This document shows positions 44,183-55,211 of a stretch of DNA of 64,000 nt, piece after piece. Under the pieces are notes generated by a model, which saw only the letters and a program-made list of their open reading frames with translations, ran no database searches and was not told the origin of the DNA. Position 1 is the stretch's first letter. The number at the start of each line of letters is the position of its first letter. This DNA is from Streptomyces bottropensis ATCC 25435 (GTDB taxonomy: Bacteria; Actinomycetota; Actinomycetes; Streptomycetales; Streptomycetaceae). The stretch lies in the NCBI RefSeq assembly GCF_000383595.1, contig NZ_KB911581.1, positions 930,001 to 994,000 on the forward strand. The letters run 5' to 3'. The position numbers and the translations under genes were made by a program.

Positions 44183-45147
44183 ATGACGCTCTGGACGTCG
44201 CCCTGCGACTCCTCGTCGTCTTCGTCGTCTTCCTCACCTTCCCCCTGATCATCGGCCAGACCGAACACAAGGTGATGGCCCACATGCAGGGCCGCCTCGG
44301 CCCCATGTACGCCGGCGGCTTCCACGGCTGGGCCCAACTCGTCGCGGACGGCGTCAAGTTCGCCCAGAAGGAAGACATCGTCCCGGCCGGCGCCGACCGC
44401 CGCGTCTTCCAGCTCGCCCCCGCCGTGGCCCTCCTCCCGTACCTCCTCGTCCTCCTCGCCATCCCGATCGGCCCCGGCGAGGGCGCCGTCGGCGAGGTCA
44501 TCGACGCCGGTGTCTTCTTCGTCCTCGCGGTGATGGGCGTCGGAGTCCTCGGCTCCCTCATGGCCGGCTGGGCGTCCGCCAACAAGTTCTCCCTCCTCGG
44601 CGGCCTCCGCACCGCCGCCCAGCTCCTCGCGTACGAACTCCCGATGCTGCTCACCGCCGCCTCCGTGGCGATGGCGGCCGGCACGGTCTCCCTCGTCGGC
44701 ATCCTCGACGCCTTCGAGTGGTGGTGGCTCCCCTGGCAGATCGTCGGCGCGATCGTCTTCTTCGTCGCCGGTCTCGCCGAACTCCAGCGCCCGCCCTTCG
44801 ACATGCCCGTCGCCGACTCGGAGATCATCTTCGGCGCCTACACCGAGTACACCGGCCTCCGCTTCGCCCTGTTCCTCCTCGCCGAGTACGCCGGCATCGT
44901 CGTCCTGTGCGGCCTGACCACCGTCCTCTTCCTCGGCGGCTGGCACGGCCCCTGGGGTGCCGACGGCCTCGGCTGGGTCTGGACCCTCCTGAAGGCCGCC
45001 GTCCTCGCCTTCGTCGTCATCTGGCTCCGCGTGACCTACCCCCGGCTGCGCGAGGACCAGCTCCAGAAGCTCTCCTGGACCCTTCTCGTCCCCCTCTCCC
45101 TCGCCCAGATCGCCCTCACCGGCGTCGTCAAGGTGGTGATCCGGTAG
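44179..45147 (+). CDS. nuoH: NADH-quinone oxidoreductase subunit H
   Basis: 322 residues from GTG 44179 (GTGA overlap with nuoC). Eight membrane helices; motifs [15 protein letters not shown] (family: QxRxGPN-like, here GRLGPM), [21 protein letters not shown] and [14 protein letters not shown]. It contacts quinone and links the hydrophilic and membrane arms. The conserved GPN motif reads GPM, a small deviation. Confidence 0.93.
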   Translation: MNDALDVALRLLVVFVVFLTFPLIIGQTEHKVMAHMQGRLGPMYAGGFHGWAQLVADGVKFAQKEDIVPAGADRRVFQLAPAVALLPYLLVLLAIPIGPGEGAVGEVIDAGVFFVLAVMGVGVLGSLMAGWASANKFSLLGGLRTAAQLLAYELPMLLTAASVAMAAGTVSLVGILDAFEWWWLPWQIVGAIVFFVAGLAELQRPPFDMPVADSEIIFGAYTEYTGLRFALFLLAEYAGIVVLCGLTTVLFLGGWHGPWGADGLGWVWTLLKAAVLAFVVIWLRVTYPRLREDQLQKLSWTLLVPLSLAQIALTGVVKVVIR

Positions 45148-45149
45148 CC

Positions 45150-45743
45150 ATGGCCCCCATTCCCGGTAGTGGCCTCGCGAAGGGCCTGGCCGTCACCCTG
45201 CGCACGATGACGAGGAAGACCGTCACCGAGCAGTACCCGGACGTCCAGCCCGAACTCCCGCCCCGCACCCGCGGCGTCATCGGGCTCTTCGAGGAGAACT
45301 GCACGGTCTGCATGCTGTGCGCCCGAGAGTGCCCGGACTGGTGCATCTACATCGACTCCCACAAGGAGACGGTCCCGCCCGCCGCCCCCGGCGGCCGCGA
45401 ACGCAGCCGCAACGTCCTCGACCGCTTCGCCATCGACTTCTCCCTCTGCATGTACTGCGGTATCTGCATCGAGGTCTGCCCCTTCGACGCCCTCTTCTGG
45501 TCCCCGGAGTTCGAGTACGCCGAGACCGACATCCACGAACTCACCCACGAGCGCGACAAGCTCCGCGAGTGGATGTGGACCGTCCCCTCGCCACCGCCCC
45601 TCGACCCCTCGGCCGAGGAACCCAAGGAACTGGCCGCAGCCCGCAAGACCGCCGAAAAGCTGGCCACCGCCCAGGCCACCGAGACGGGCCGGGCCGCAAG
45701 GACCGAGAACCCCGAATCGCCGACCGCAGGGGGAGACGCGTGA
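45150..45743 (+). CDS. nuoI: NADH-quinone oxidoreductase subunit I
   Basis: 197 residues from ATG 45150, two bases after the nuoH stop. Two [4Fe-4S] motifs: [15 protein letters not shown] and [18 protein letters not shown]. It carries electrons to N2 in NuoB. With no NuoEFG, this subunit is the natural entry point for electrons from a soluble ferredoxin. The C-terminal 50 residues are charged and Ala-rich ([15 protein letters not shown]), longer than usual. Confidence 0.94.
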   Translation: MAPIPGSGLAKGLAVTLRTMTRKTVTEQYPDVQPELPPRTRGVIGLFEENCTVCMLCARECPDWCIYIDSHKETVPPAAPGGRERSRNVLDRFAIDFSLCMYCGICIEVCPFDALFWSPEFEYAETDIHELTHERDKLREWMWTVPSPPPLDPSAEEPKELAAARKTAEKLATAQATETGRAARTENPESPTAGGDA

Positions 45744-46459
45744 GCCTCGCCTCAGCCGCCGCCGTCACCACGACGCACCCCGCCCTGGCCTCCACCACCC
45801 TGGCCGCCGTCGAGACCCGCGGCTTCCTCTCCCCGACCGGGGTCGAGATCGCCTTCCTCCTCGTGGGTCTGGTCACCTTCGGCGCCGCGATCGTCACCGT
45901 CACCACCCGGCAGCTCGTGCACGCCGCCCTGTGGCTGGTGGTGGCCCTCGGCGGGCTCGCCGTCGAGTACCTCCTGCTCACCGCCGAGTTCATCGCCTGG
46001 GTGCAGGTCCTCATCTACGTCGGTTCCGTCGTCGTCCTCCTCCTTTTCGGTCTGATGCTCACCAAGGCCCCCATCGGCCGCTCCCCGGACGCCGACTCCG
46101 GCAACCGCTGGGCCGCCCTCACCGTGGCCCTCGCCTCGGCCGCCGCCCTCGTCTGGGTCGTCGTCGACGCCTTCCGCACCATCTGGATCGACCTCGACGG
46201 CCCCGCCGCCGGCTCCACCGAGGCCACCGGCGAGAGCCTCTTCCAGCACTGGGTCCTCCCCTTCGAGGCCCTCTCCGTCCTCCTGCTCGCCGCCCTGGTC
46301 GGCGCGATCGTCCTCTCCCGCAAGGCGAAGCAGGACCCCCCGACCCCGGCCCGCACCCCTCGCCCCCGCACCGCCGACGGCACCCGCAGCGGCACCGGCA
46401 AGGGCACTGGCACCCCCACCGGCAAGGGCACCCCCACCGGCGACGGAGGCGTCCGCTGA
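45740..46459 (+). CDS. nuoJ: NADH-quinone oxidoreductase subunit J
   Basis: 239 residues from GTG 45740 (GTGA overlap). Five hydrophobic helices; core motif [36 protein letters not shown] typical of NuoJ. The C-terminal 40 residues are a disordered Gly/Thr/Pro tail ([16 protein letters not shown]), a low-complexity repeat. Confidence 0.92.
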   Translation: MSLASAAAVTTTHPALASTTLAAVETRGFLSPTGVEIAFLLVGLVTFGAAIVTVTTRQLVHAALWLVVALGGLAVEYLLLTAEFIAWVQVLIYVGSVVVLLLFGLMLTKAPIGRSPDADSGNRWAALTVALASAAALVWVVVDAFRTIWIDLDGPAAGSTEATGESLFQHWVLPFEALSVLLLAALVGAIVLSRKAKQDPPTPARTPRPRTADGTRSGTGKGTGTPTGKGTPTGDGGVR

Positions 46460-46887
46460 TGCACCTCGCCTACCCCGCCGTACTCTCCGCCCTCCTCTTC
46501 TGCACGGGCCTCTACGGCGTCCTCGCCCGCCGCAACGCGATCCTCGTCCTGATGTCCGTCGAGCTGATGCTCAACGCCGTCAACCTCAACCTCGTCGCCT
46601 TCGACGTCTGGCTGAGCAAGGCTGCCGAGGAGACCCTGCACTCCGGCCAGGCCCTGACCCTCTTCACGATCACCATCGCCGCCGCCGAGATCGGCATCGG
46701 CCTGGCGATCGTCCTCGCCGTCCACCGCAACCGGGGCACCGCCGACATCGACAGACTCCGCGACACCGCCGAGCCCCCCACGGACTCCGACGACCCCGAC
46801 GACCCCGACGACCCCGCCCGGGAACCACGCCGACCCGGTCAGCCCGGCGGCCCCGAGCGGAGCGAGAAGGCTGAGGCCACCCCGTGA
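46459..46887 (+). CDS. nuoK: NADH-quinone oxidoreductase subunit K
   Basis: 142 residues from ATG 46459 (one-base overlap TGATG with nuoJ). Three helices with the conserved Glu in [17 protein letters not shown] and a second Glu in [14 protein letters not shown]. Standard NuoK is about 100 residues; the extra 40 form an acidic tail with [10 protein letters not shown]. Confidence 0.93.
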   Translation: MHLAYPAVLSALLFCTGLYGVLARRNAILVLMSVELMLNAVNLNLVAFDVWLSKAAEETLHSGQALTLFTITIAAAEIGIGLAIVLAVHRNRGTADIDRLRDTAEPPTDSDDPDDPDDPAREPRRPGQPGGPERSEKAEATP

Positions 46888-48878
46888 CCACGACCACTCT
46901 CGCCGTCCTCGTCCCCCTCCTCCCGTTCCTCGGCGCCGCGACCGGCCTCCTCCTCGGCCGCACCGCCCCCGGCTTCGTCCGCCCCCTCGCCGTCCTGCCC
47001 ACCCTCACGGCCTTCGCCCTCGCCGTGCTGGTCGCCGTACGCCAGGGCGGCGACGCCCCGGTCGACGCGGCCACCCAGCTCACCCCCACCGGCTCGGTCC
47101 CCGTCGAACTCGCCCTGTACATCGACGGCTTCGCCGCCCTGGTCGCCGTCCTGGTGGGCCTGGTCGCGACCTGTGTGCAGATCTACTCGACGGGCTATCT
47201 CCGCGACGACCCGCGCTACCCCTCCTACGCCGCTCTCGTCTCCCTCTTCACCTCCGCCATGCTCCTCGTCGTCTACTCCGGAGACCTGATGGTGCTCCTG
47301 GTCGGCTGGGAGATCATGGGCATCTGCTCGTACTTCCTGGTCGGCCACTACTGGGAGACCCCGGAGGCCCGCGCCGCCTCCCTCAAGGCCTTCCTGGTCA
47401 CCAAGCTCGGCGACGTCCCCTTCCTGATCGGTCTGTTCGCCCTCGCCACCGACGCCGGCTCCTTCCGCATCACCCGGATCCTGGCCACCGTCACCGAAGA
47501 CGGCCTCGACCACCCGACGCTGATCGCCCTCCTGCTCCTCGCCGGTGTCGCGGGCAAGTCGGCCCAGTTCCCGCTGCACACCTGGCTCCCCGACGCGATG
47601 GCGGGCCCGACGCCCGTCTCCGCGCTGATCCACGCCGCGACGATGGTCGCCGCCGGTGTCTACTTCGTCGCCCGCCTCCTGCCGGTCTTCGCCGCCTCCT
47701 CGGCGGCTCTGGTCGTCCTCGCCGTCATGGCCGCGGTGACCATGACCGGCTCGGCCCTCGCCGCGCTCGCCCAGGACGACATCAAGCGCGTCCTCGCCTA
47801 CTCGACGATGGGCCAGCTCGGCTACATGACCGGCGCCCTCGCCGTCGGCGACCGGGGTGCCGCCGTCTTCCACCTCATCTCCCACGGCGCCTTCAAGGCG
47901 CTGCTGTTCCTCGCGGCCGGCGTGATCATCCACGCCGCCGGCACCAACTCCCTGGCCGCCATGTCCCGCATGAGCCACCTGCCCGCCCGGGTCCCCGACG
48001 CCTTCTGGACGATGACCGTGGCGCTGCTCGCCCTCGCCGCGATCCCGCCCTTCAGCGGCTTCTTCTCCAAGGAGTCCGTCCTCGGAGCCGCCGAGCACGC
48101 CGCCGGCGGCCACACCCAGCCCGTCCCCGGCGCCGCCGGCTGGACGGTCCTGGTCGCCGGTGTCGCCACGGCCCTGCTCACCGCCGCGTACGCGACCCGT
48201 CTGTGGCTGCTCGCCTTCCACGGCAAGGGCACCGAGGCCCCCGACCACGGCCGGCAGCCCCGCACGATGACCGTCGTGCTGTGGGTGCTCGCCGTCCCCT
48301 CCCTCGCCCTCGGCGGGCTCGCCTACGGCAGGCTCCCCGACTGGTTCGACGGCGACGGCCTGGCCCCCACCCTGACCACGTCCGTCCTCGGCACGGGCGC
48401 CGCCCTGATCGGCGCCCTGGTGACATACGCGGCCTGGCGCTCCACCAGGGCCGAGGCCGCCCGCGTCCCCCTGGGCGCCGTCGCGGCCCATCCGGACGCG
48501 GACGCCGGCACGGTCGAGGCGGAGGCCATCGCCGGCCACACCCCGGCCTACGGGGACGTGGCCTCGGCGCCCGACCCGGCGGACCCGGGCCGCCGCCTGC
48601 TCGGCCCGCTGCACCGCCACGCCGCCGCCGGCTTCCACCTCGACGCCGTCTACGCGGTTCTCTTCGTCCGCCCGGTCCAGGCCGGCGCTCGTCTCGTCCG
48701 GTTCCTCGACCGCGAGGTCGTCGACACCTACGTCAACGGCGCGGGCGCCCTGCCCCGCCTGCTGGGCACGGCCGTACGCCGGGCGCAGACCGGCAACATC
48801 CAGACCTATGTGAGCGCGCTGCTCGCCGGCACCGTCGTCCTGGTGGTCGCCGCCCTCGTCGTCGCCACGGGAGCGTGA
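46884..48878 (+). CDS. nuoL: NADH-quinone oxidoreductase subunit L
   Basis: 664 residues from GTG 46884 (GTGA overlap). An antiporter-like proton channel subunit with about 16 helices. Conserved Glu in [19 protein letters not shown], Lys in [19 protein letters not shown] and [31 protein letters not shown], and [13 protein letters not shown] helix ([14 protein letters not shown]). The C-terminal lateral helix region also appears present. Confidence 0.95.
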   Translation: MTTTTLAVLVPLLPFLGAATGLLLGRTAPGFVRPLAVLPTLTAFALAVLVAVRQGGDAPVDAATQLTPTGSVPVELALYIDGFAALVAVLVGLVATCVQIYSTGYLRDDPRYPSYAALVSLFTSAMLLVVYSGDLMVLLVGWEIMGICSYFLVGHYWETPEARAASLKAFLVTKLGDVPFLIGLFALATDAGSFRITRILATVTEDGLDHPTLIALLLLAGVAGKSAQFPLHTWLPDAMAGPTPVSALIHAATMVAAGVYFVARLLPVFAASSAALVVLAVMAAVTMTGSALAALAQDDIKRVLAYSTMGQLGYMTGALAVGDRGAAVFHLISHGAFKALLFLAAGVIIHAAGTNSLAAMSRMSHLPARVPDAFWTMTVALLALAAIPPFSGFFSKESVLGAAEHAAGGHTQPVPGAAGWTVLVAGVATALLTAAYATRLWLLAFHGKGTEAPDHGRQPRTMTVVLWVLAVPSLALGGLAYGRLPDWFDGDGLAPTLTTSVLGTGAALIGALVTYAAWRSTRAEAARVPLGAVAAHPDADAGTVEAEAIAGHTPAYGDVASAPDPADPGRRLLGPLHRHAAAGFHLDAVYAVLFVRPVQAGARLVRFLDREVVDTYVNGAGALPRLLGTAVRRAQTGNIQTYVSALLAGTVVLVVAALVVATGA

Positions 48879-48884
48879 GCAGGC

Positions 48885-50468
48885 GTGATCGATATCAACG
48901 AGTCCGTGATGCAGGTCCTTCTGGCGTTGATCGTCGTCGGCCCGCTCATCGGTGCCGCCGCCGCTCTCCTGCCGGCCCCACCCGGGCTGAAGGGGAAGTC
49001 GCCCGAGCAGGCCGTGCTCCGCCACGGGATCGTGGTGACCGGCGCGGTCCTCATCGCCGCGATCGTCCTCGCGCTCGGCTTCGACCACGACCAGCCGTCG
49101 AAGATGCAGGCCAGTACGGACATCAGCTGGATCCCGGCACTCGACGTGCGCATCCACCTCGGCATCGACGGCATCTCCCTCCCCCTTCTGGTCCTGACCG
49201 CGCTGCTGACCTTCCTCTGCGCGCTCTACTCCTACTTCAAGATGCCCGCGGGCCCCTCCCCGAAGGCCTTCGTCGCACTGGTGCTCGTCCTGGAGTCCGG
49301 CACCCTCGCGACCTTCGCCGTCCTCGACCTGCTGCTGTTCTTCCTCGCGTTCGAGATGGTGCTCATCCCGATGTACTTCCTCATCGCCCGCTGGGGCGGT
49401 GAGCAACGCACCCGAGCCGCTTGGAAGTTCATCCTCTACACCCTGCTCGGTTCCGTGGTCATGCTGCTGGGCCTGCTCCTGATCGGACTCAGGGCGGGCA
49501 CCTTCGACATACTGGCACTCACCACTGACAATCACCCCGAACTGACCACATCCGTGCAGGTCGTCGCCGCTTTGTCCATCGGGATCGGGCTCGCCGTCAA
49601 GACCCCGATGTGGCCGCTGCACAGCTGGCTGCCGGACGCCCACACCGCCGCCCCGACGGTCGGCTCGGTCCTCCTGGCCGGCGTCCTGCTGAAGATGGGC
49701 ACGTACGGGTTCGTACGCATCCTGCTGCCCATCACCCCGGACGGGTTCCGCACCTTCGCGCCCTACCTCGCCGCCTTCGCGGTCGTCGGCATCATCTACG
49801 GCTCGCTCGCCTGCCTCGCCCTCGCCAGGCAGGGCGCGAAGGGCGACCTCAAGCGCCTCATCGCGTACTCCTCCGTCGGCCACATGGGCTTCGTGCTCCT
49901 CGGCATCGCCACGATGACCCCGACCGGCGTGAACGGCGCGCTGTTCGCCAACATCGCCCACGGCCTCATCACCGGCCTGCTGTTCTTCCTGGTCGGCGCC
50001 CTCAAGGACCGCACCGGCACCACCGACCTCGACACCCTCGCGCGGGAGACCGGCGCCGCCCTCTACGGCAGGGCCCCGCGCCTCGGCGGCCTGCTCGCCT
50101 TCGCCGCCGTCGCCTCCCTCGGACTGCCCGGACTCGCCGGGTTCTGGGGCGAGATGCTGGCGCTGTTCGGCGCGTTCGAGCCCGCAGATGGCCTCAGCCG
50201 CCCGGCCTTCCTCACCTTCATGACGATCGCCGCGTTCGGCACGCTCCTCACCGCCGCGTACCTACTGATCGTGGTCCGCCGGGTCTGCATGGGCGCCGTG
50301 CCGCAGGACCCGCAGGACGGGCCGCGGCTCGCGGACGTACAGACGTACGAGTTCGCGGCCTGGACCCCGCTCGTCGCCCTCACCGTCCTCGCCGGCCTCT
50401 GGCCCGCGGCCCTCCTCGGTCTGACCGACCCGGCCGTACAGCAGCTCCTCGCAGGAGGCACCCGTTGA
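48885..50468 (+). CDS. nuoM: NADH-quinone oxidoreductase subunit M
   Basis: 527 residues from GTG 48885. The second antiporter-like subunit: conserved Glu in FLAFEMVLIPMYFLIARWGG, Lys in LAVKTPMWPLHSWLPDAHT and VLLKMGTYGFVRI, and LIAYSSVGHMGFVLLG. Six bases separate it from nuoL. Standard length for the family. Confidence 0.95.
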   Translation: MIDINESVMQVLLALIVVGPLIGAAAALLPAPPGLKGKSPEQAVLRHGIVVTGAVLIAAIVLALGFDHDQPSKMQASTDISWIPALDVRIHLGIDGISLPLLVLTALLTFLCALYSYFKMPAGPSPKAFVALVLVLESGTLATFAVLDLLLFFLAFEMVLIPMYFLIARWGGEQRTRAAWKFILYTLLGSVVMLLGLLLIGLRAGTFDILALTTDNHPELTTSVQVVAALSIGIGLAVKTPMWPLHSWLPDAHTAAPTVGSVLLAGVLLKMGTYGFVRILLPITPDGFRTFAPYLAAFAVVGIIYGSLACLALARQGAKGDLKRLIAYSSVGHMGFVLLGIATMTPTGVNGALFANIAHGLITGLLFFLVGALKDRTGTTDLDTLARETGAALYGRAPRLGGLLAFAAVASLGLPGLAGFWGEMLALFGAFEPADGLSRPAFLTFMTIAAFGTLLTAAYLLIVVRRVCMGAVPQDPQDGPRLADVQTYEFAAWTPLVALTVLAGLWPAALLGLTDPAVQQLLAGGTR

Positions 50469-52045
50469 GCCCCTTGGCCCAGCCGCCGGTCCAGGCCCAG
50501 GTCCAGACCCTGGCCGAGTCCGTCGTCCAGTCCGTCGACTGGCTCGCGATCGCGCCGCCCACGATCGCCGCGGTCGTCGGCCTCGCCGTACTCGTCGCCG
50601 ACCTGTTCGTGGGCGACACCAGGAAGGCGGCGCTCGGCTGGACCTCGGTCGCGGGCCTCACGGCCTCGCTGCTGGCCCTGCTGCCGCTCCTGGACGGTGA
50701 CCGCGCCACCTTCTGTCTGACCGGCGCCCCGGACGTCTGCAGCTACACCGCGGACCGCTTCACCCTCGTCGTCCAGTTCCTCGTGCTCGGCGGCGCGCTC
50801 CTCACCGCCCTGCTGTCGCTGACGGCCCTGAACGACGACAAGAAGGCCCTGCCCGCCGGGGAGTTCTGGTTCCTGCTGCTGTCGTCCGCCGCGGGCGCCG
50901 CGCTCCTGCCCGCCTCCCGCGACCTCGCCACGCTCGTCGTCGCCCTGGAGGTCGCCTCGCTGCCCGCCTTCGCGCTCGTCGGCATCCGGCTCGGCGACAG
51001 GCGTTCCTCCGAGGCCGCCCTGAAGTTCTTCCTGTCGTCCGTCACCGCCACCGCCGTCAGCCTGCTCGGCATCAGCTTCGTCTACGCCACGACCGGCACC
51101 CTGTACCTCACGGAGATCGCCGACCGCATCCAGAACGTCGACGCCCAGCTGCACACCATCACCCAGGCCGGCGTCGTCCTCACCCTCATCGGCTTCGCCT
51201 TCAAGACCGCCGCGGTCCCCTTCCACTTCTGGGTCCCCGACACCTACGTCGGCGCCCCCCTGCCGGTGGCGGCCTACCTGTCCGTCGTCGGCAAGGCGGT
51301 CGGCTTCTCCGGGCTCATCCTGATCACGGTCGTCGCCCTCCCGTCGTACGCCGACGTCTGGGGCCCCGCCCTCGTCGCCCTGGCCGCCCTCACCATGACC
51401 GTCGGCAACCTCGGCGCGCTCGGACAGCGCTCCACGCGCGCGTACAGCGCGGTCCGGCTGCTCGCCTGGTCCTCCGTCGGCCAGGCCGGCTACCTCCTCG
51501 TCCCGATCGCGGCGGCCGCGTACGCGGACGGCACCGACGACGCGCAGAAGGCCGTCGGCTCGACGGTCGCGTACGCCCTGATGTACGCGGTGGTGAACCT
51601 GGGCGCCTTCGCCGTGGCCGCCCTGGTCGGCCGTACGAAGACCCTGAACCGCGTCAGCGACTACCGGGGCCTCTACGCGTCCCGCCCCCTCACCGCCCTG
51701 CTCCTGGCCTTCTTCCTGCTCTGCCTCGCGGGACTGCCGCCGGGCGTCATCGGCCTGTTCGCCAAGGTCACCGTCTTCTCGGCGGCCGTCGACGCGGGCC
51801 TCGGCTGGCTCGCCGTCGTGATGGCCGTCAACGTGGTGATCGCCCTCTTCTACTACCTCCGGTGGACGGCGCTGCTGTTCCGCACGCGCGCGGACGAGAC
51901 CGAGGGCGCGACGGCCGGTGAACCCCTCCCGCACCGCGTCCCGGCGCCCCTGACCGCCGCCCTCGCCCTCACCGGAATCGTCGGCATCGCGCTGTCCGGC
52001 GCGCCCCAGCTCGTCCTGCGCTTCGCCGGCATCGGTCTCTTCTGA
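50465..52045 (+). CDS. nuoN: NADH-quinone oxidoreductase subunit N
   Basis: 526 residues, started at TTG 50465 (TTGA overlap with the nuoM stop) because GGAGG lies at 50453-50457 and the frame upstream belongs to nuoM. Third antiporter-like subunit: [56 protein letters not shown]. The N-terminal 18 residues (Gln/Val-rich [14 protein letters not shown]) are an unusual extension. It closes the operon. Confidence 0.94.
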   Translation: MSPLAQPPVQAQVQTLAESVVQSVDWLAIAPPTIAAVVGLAVLVADLFVGDTRKAALGWTSVAGLTASLLALLPLLDGDRATFCLTGAPDVCSYTADRFTLVVQFLVLGGALLTALLSLTALNDDKKALPAGEFWFLLLSSAAGAALLPASRDLATLVVALEVASLPAFALVGIRLGDRRSSEAALKFFLSSVTATAVSLLGISFVYATTGTLYLTEIADRIQNVDAQLHTITQAGVVLTLIGFAFKTAAVPFHFWVPDTYVGAPLPVAAYLSVVGKAVGFSGLILITVVALPSYADVWGPALVALAALTMTVGNLGALGQRSTRAYSAVRLLAWSSVGQAGYLLVPIAAAAYADGTDDAQKAVGSTVAYALMYAVVNLGAFAVAALVGRTKTLNRVSDYRGLYASRPLTALLLAFFLLCLAGLPPGVIGLFAKVTVFSAAVDAGLGWLAVVMAVNVVIALFYYLRWTALLFRTRADETEGATAGEPLPHRVPAPLTAALALTGIVGIALSGAPQLVLRFAGIGLF

Positions 52046-52206
52046 CCGGACCGCCCACCCGGACGGCCCAGCGGCCGGGCCGCGCGCACAAGGGAACTAG
52101 TGCCTTCCGCCTGGCGTTGACCAGTACGGGAGGGTCCACTGAGAGGTGGAGTCAACAGCGACAGCAAGCAAAGGGTTCCCCTGCCGCACGACTTGGAGGG
52201 CGTACC

Positions 52207-53070
52207 GTGCACCGCCGGCACAACGGGCTCAGGACCGCCGTACTCCTCGGGGGACTGTCCGCACTCATCATCGTCATCGGAAGCCTCTTCGGCCGTACGG
52301 GCCTGATCATCGCGGTCGTCGTCGCCCTCGGCACGAACGCGTACGCGTACTGGAACAGCGACAAGCTGGCTCTACGCGCGATGCGCGCCCGCCCGGTCAG
52401 CGAGTTCGAGGCCCCGGCGCTGTACCGCATGGTCCGTGAACTCTCCATGCAGGCCCGGCAGCCCATGCCGCGCCTGTACATCTCCCCGACTGACGCCCCG
52501 AACGCCTTCGCGACCGGCCGGAACCCGCGCAACGCGGCGGTGTGCTGCACCGACGGCATCCTGCGCCTGCTCGACGAGCGCGAGCTGCGCGGCGTCATCG
52601 GCCACGAGCTGAGTCATGTGTACAACCGGGACATCCTCATCTCGTCGGTCGCCGGCGCCCTCGCCTCCGTGATCATGTTCCTGGTGAACTTCGCCTGGCT
52701 GATCCCCATCGGCCGCTCGGACGACGACGACGGCCCCGGCCTCCTCGGCATGCTGCTGATCATGATCCTGGGCCCGCTCGCCGCGGCCCTCATCCAGCTC
52801 GCCATCAGCCGATCCCGGGAGTACGAGGCCGACGCCTCCGGCGCCCACCTCACCGGTGATCCACTTGCCCTCGCCAGCGCCCTTCGCAAACTGGAAACAG
52901 GCACCAAGCAACTGCCGCTGCCCCCGGAGCCCCGGATCGAGACCGCGAGCCACATGATGATCGCGAACCCCTTCCGGCCGGGCCAGGGATTCTCCAAGAT
53001 GTTCTCGACACATCCGCCGATGGCGGAACGCATCGCCCGACTCGAGAAGATGGCAGGTCGCCCCCAGTGA
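52207..53070 (+). CDS. htpX: HtpX-type membrane zinc metalloprotease
   Basis: 287 residues from GTG 52207, with GGAGG nine bases upstream. Two membrane helices, then the active site HELSH (133-137), two more helices (about 148-168 and 182-205) and the third zinc ligand in [15 protein letters not shown]. It degrades damaged membrane proteins from the cytoplasmic side. The downstream YccF gene overlaps (GTGA), so they are co-transcribed. The 160-base gap after nuoN has only a weak GC hairpin near 52064-52082. Confidence 0.94.
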   Translation: MHRRHNGLRTAVLLGGLSALIIVIGSLFGRTGLIIAVVVALGTNAYAYWNSDKLALRAMRARPVSEFEAPALYRMVRELSMQARQPMPRLYISPTDAPNAFATGRNPRNAAVCCTDGILRLLDERELRGVIGHELSHVYNRDILISSVAGALASVIMFLVNFAWLIPIGRSDDDDGPGLLGMLLIMILGPLAAALIQLAISRSREYEADASGAHLTGDPLALASALRKLETGTKQLPLPPEPRIETASHMMIANPFRPGQGFSKMFSTHPPMAERIARLEKMAGRPQ

Positions 53071-53465
53071 AGACCATCCTGAACATCATCTGGCTGATAC
53101 TCAGCGGATTCTGGCTCTTCGTCGGCTATCTGTTCGCAGGCTTGCTTCTGTGCATCACGATCATCGGCATCCCGTTCGGGATCGCGTCGTTCCGCATCGG
53201 GATCTACGCCCTGTGGCCCTTCGGGTACAGCGCCGTCGAGCGCCGTGACGCGGGCGCGCCCTCCTGCCTTGGCAACATCCTGTGGCTGCTCCTGGCGGGC
53301 TGGTGGCTGGCGCTGACGCACATCGTCACGGGCCTCGTGCTCTGCGTCACGATCATCGGCATCCCCTTCGGCATCGCCAACTTCAAGCTCGTCCCGGTCT
53401 CACTGATGCCCCTGGGCCGCGAGATCGTCCGCTCCGACGAGCCCTTCGCCCAGCAGCGCTTCTAG
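53067..53465 (+). CDS. YccF-domain membrane protein
   Basis: 132 residues from GTG 53067, overlapping htpX. Two near-repeats of the YccF domain: helices containing [19 protein letters not shown] and [19 protein letters not shown], each followed by a short (A)(S/N)F segment. Four helices in all. Function is unknown; genetic coupling with htpX hints at envelope quality control. Confidence 0.9.
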   Translation: MKTILNIIWLILSGFWLFVGYLFAGLLLCITIIGIPFGIASFRIGIYALWPFGYSAVERRDAGAPSCLGNILWLLLAGWWLALTHIVTGLVLCVTIIGIPFGIANFKLVPVSLMPLGREIVRSDEPFAQQRF

Positions 53466-53485
53466 CCGGCAGGCACACGGGCGCG

Positions 53486-54742
53486 CTAACCGCTCCGCCC
53501 CGCCCACCACCGCCGTACGCCGTAGGCCGCCGCCCCCACACCCAGGACGGCGGCGCCCGTGCCCACCGACGACGCGGGCAGCGCGAACGCCAGGACGGCG
53601 CACCCCACGAGCCCGATCACCGGCACCACGCGCGAGAGGGGCGCGGAACTCAGTGTCCAGGCGGACGCGTTGGCGACCGCGTAGTACGCGAGGACACCGA
53701 AGGAGGAGAACCCGATCGCGCCCCGCACGTCGACCGTGGCGGCCAGCACGGCGACCACGGCGCCCACGGCCAGTTCCGCCCGGTGCGGTACCTGGAAGCG
53801 CGGGTGCACGGCGGCCAGGGCGCCCGGCAGATGCCGGTCACGGGCCATGGCGAGGGTGGTGCGGGAGACGCCCAGGATGAGCGCGAGCAGCGATCCGAGC
53901 GCGGCCACGGCGGCTCCCGCCCGCACCACGGGCACCAGCCCCGGCACCCCGGCCGCCCGCACCGCCTCGGCCAGCGGAGCCGCTGCCCGCCCCAGCCCAC
54001 CGGAGCCCAGCACCGCGAGAACCGCCACGGCGACGGCCGCGTACACGACCAGCGCGATGCCGAGCGCGAGCGGGATCGCACGCGGGATGGTGCGCGCCGG
54101 GTCCCGCACCTCCTCGCCGAGGGTCGCGATCCGGGCGTACCCGGCGAACGCGAAGAACAACAGCCCGGCCGCCTGCAGCACCCCGCCCACGCCCCCCGAG
54201 GCGCCGCCGCCCAGCCGCCCGGCGTCCGCCTCGCCGGACCCCAGGCACACGACCACCACGGCGGCGAGGACCGCCAGCACCACCGCCACGATCACCCGCG
54301 TCAGCCAGGCCGACTTCTGCACCCCGCCGTAGTTCACCGCCGTCAGCGCGACCACGGCCGCCACCGCCACGGCGTGCGCCTGCCCCGGCCACACGTACGC
54401 CCCCACGGTGAGCGCCATCGCCGCGCACGAGGCCGTCTTGCCGACGACGAACGACCAGCCGGCCAGATACCCCCAGAAGGCGCCGAGCCGCTCCCGCCCG
54501 TACACGTACGTGCCGCCGGACGCCGGGTACCGGGCCGCCAGCCGCGCCGACGACATCGCGTTGCAGTACGCCACCACGGCGGCGAGCGCGAGCCCGAGCA
54601 GCAGCCCCGACCCGGCCGCGCCCGCGGCCGGGCCCAGCGCGGCGAAGATCCCCGCGCCGACCATCGACCCGAGGCCGACGACCACCGCGTCCCCCACCCC
54701 GAGCGTGCGGCGCAGTTCGGCGCCCGATCCGGCCTGTGTCAT
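53486..54742 (-). CDS. APC-family amino acid permease
   Basis: 418 residues from ATG 54742. About twelve helices; the first holds VGLGSMVGAGIFAALG (family signature), then YVYGRERLGAFWGYLAGWSFVVGKTA, and the later EEVRDPARTIPRAIPLALG loop. It should import amino acids or polyamines by cation symport or exchange. Substrate is not deducible. It converges with the htpX/YccF pair and no hairpin was noted in the 20-base gap. Confidence 0.9.
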   Translation of the reverse strand: MTQAGSGAELRRTLGVGDAVVVGLGSMVGAGIFAALGPAAGAAGSGLLLGLALAAVVAYCNAMSSARLAARYPASGGTYVYGRERLGAFWGYLAGWSFVVGKTASCAAMALTVGAYVWPGQAHAVAVAAVVALTAVNYGGVQKSAWLTRVIVAVVLAVLAAVVVVCLGSGEADAGRLGGGASGGVGGVLQAAGLLFFAFAGYARIATLGEEVRDPARTIPRAIPLALGIALVVYAAVAVAVLAVLGSGGLGRAAAPLAEAVRAAGVPGLVPVVRAGAAVAALGSLLALILGVSRTTLAMARDRHLPGALAAVHPRFQVPHRAELAVGAVVAVLAATVDVRGAIGFSSFGVLAYYAVANASAWTLSSAPLSRVVPVIGLVGCAVLAFALPASSVGTGAAVLGVGAAAYGVRRWWAGRSG

Positions 54743-54892
54743 GTGCCGCACCCTACTGATCACCGCAACCACCGGATGGCGAAGGGGCGTCCTCCAGGAC
54801 AACGGGACAGGACGACACGGTGCCTGGTCCCCGTGGGGGGAAACACAGCACGATCAGAGCAGTGGGACGGCACGAAAGGGCAGGTTCACGGC

Positions 54893-55159
54893 ATGAGCAT
54901 CATCGGCTGGATCGTTCTGGGGCTGTTGGCCGGCGCCATCGCCAAACTCCTGCTGCCGGGCCGCGACCCGGGCGGCTTCATCGGCACGACCCTCATCGGC
55001 GTCGCGGGTGCTTTCATCGGCGGCTGGATCTCCGCCCGCTGGCTGGACCGCCCGATCTCCGAGAACTTCTACGACGGCGCCACCTGGGCGGCCGCGATCG
55101 GCGGTTCCCTCGTCCTGCTGATCGCCTACCGCATCCTGTTCGGCCACTCCCGCCGCTGA
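54893..55159 (+). CDS. GlsB/YeaQ/YmgE-family small membrane protein
   Basis: 88 residues from ATG 54893. Three helices: MSIIGWIVLGLLAGAIAKLLLPG, then FIGTTLIGVAGAFIGGW, then WAAAIGGSLVLLIAYRI, with GRDPGGF in the first loop, exactly the pattern of the family (also called transglycosylase-associated). Expression is often stress-related. Role unknown. It converges on yajQ over a strong hairpin. Confidence 0.92.
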   Translation: MSIIGWIVLGLLAGAIAKLLLPGRDPGGFIGTTLIGVAGAFIGGWISARWLDRPISENFYDGATWAAAIGGSLVLLIAYRILFGHSRR

Positions 55160-55169
55160 GCGCGCCCGT

Positions 55170-55206
55170 CGCACGCGAACCCGGGACCGGCCCGGGTTCG
55201 CGTGCG
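55170..55206. terminator. Bidirectional hairpin terminator
   Basis: A perfect 16-bp inverted repeat (arms 55170-55185 and 55191-55206, five-base loop) lies between the convergent GlsB-like and yajQ genes, ten bases after one stop and six before the other. Confidence 0.82.
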
Positions 55207-55211
55207 GACGA

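Noticed and set aside
46839..49961. 1040-residue open frame on the minus strand
   Set aside because: Antisense of nuoL and nuoM; composition is Gly/Glu/Asp/Arg-rich and lacks any motif.
53282..54890. Long N-terminal extension of the GlsB-like gene
   Set aside because: The upstream frame is antisense to the APC permease and basic/His-rich; the family starts at MSIIGW (54893).
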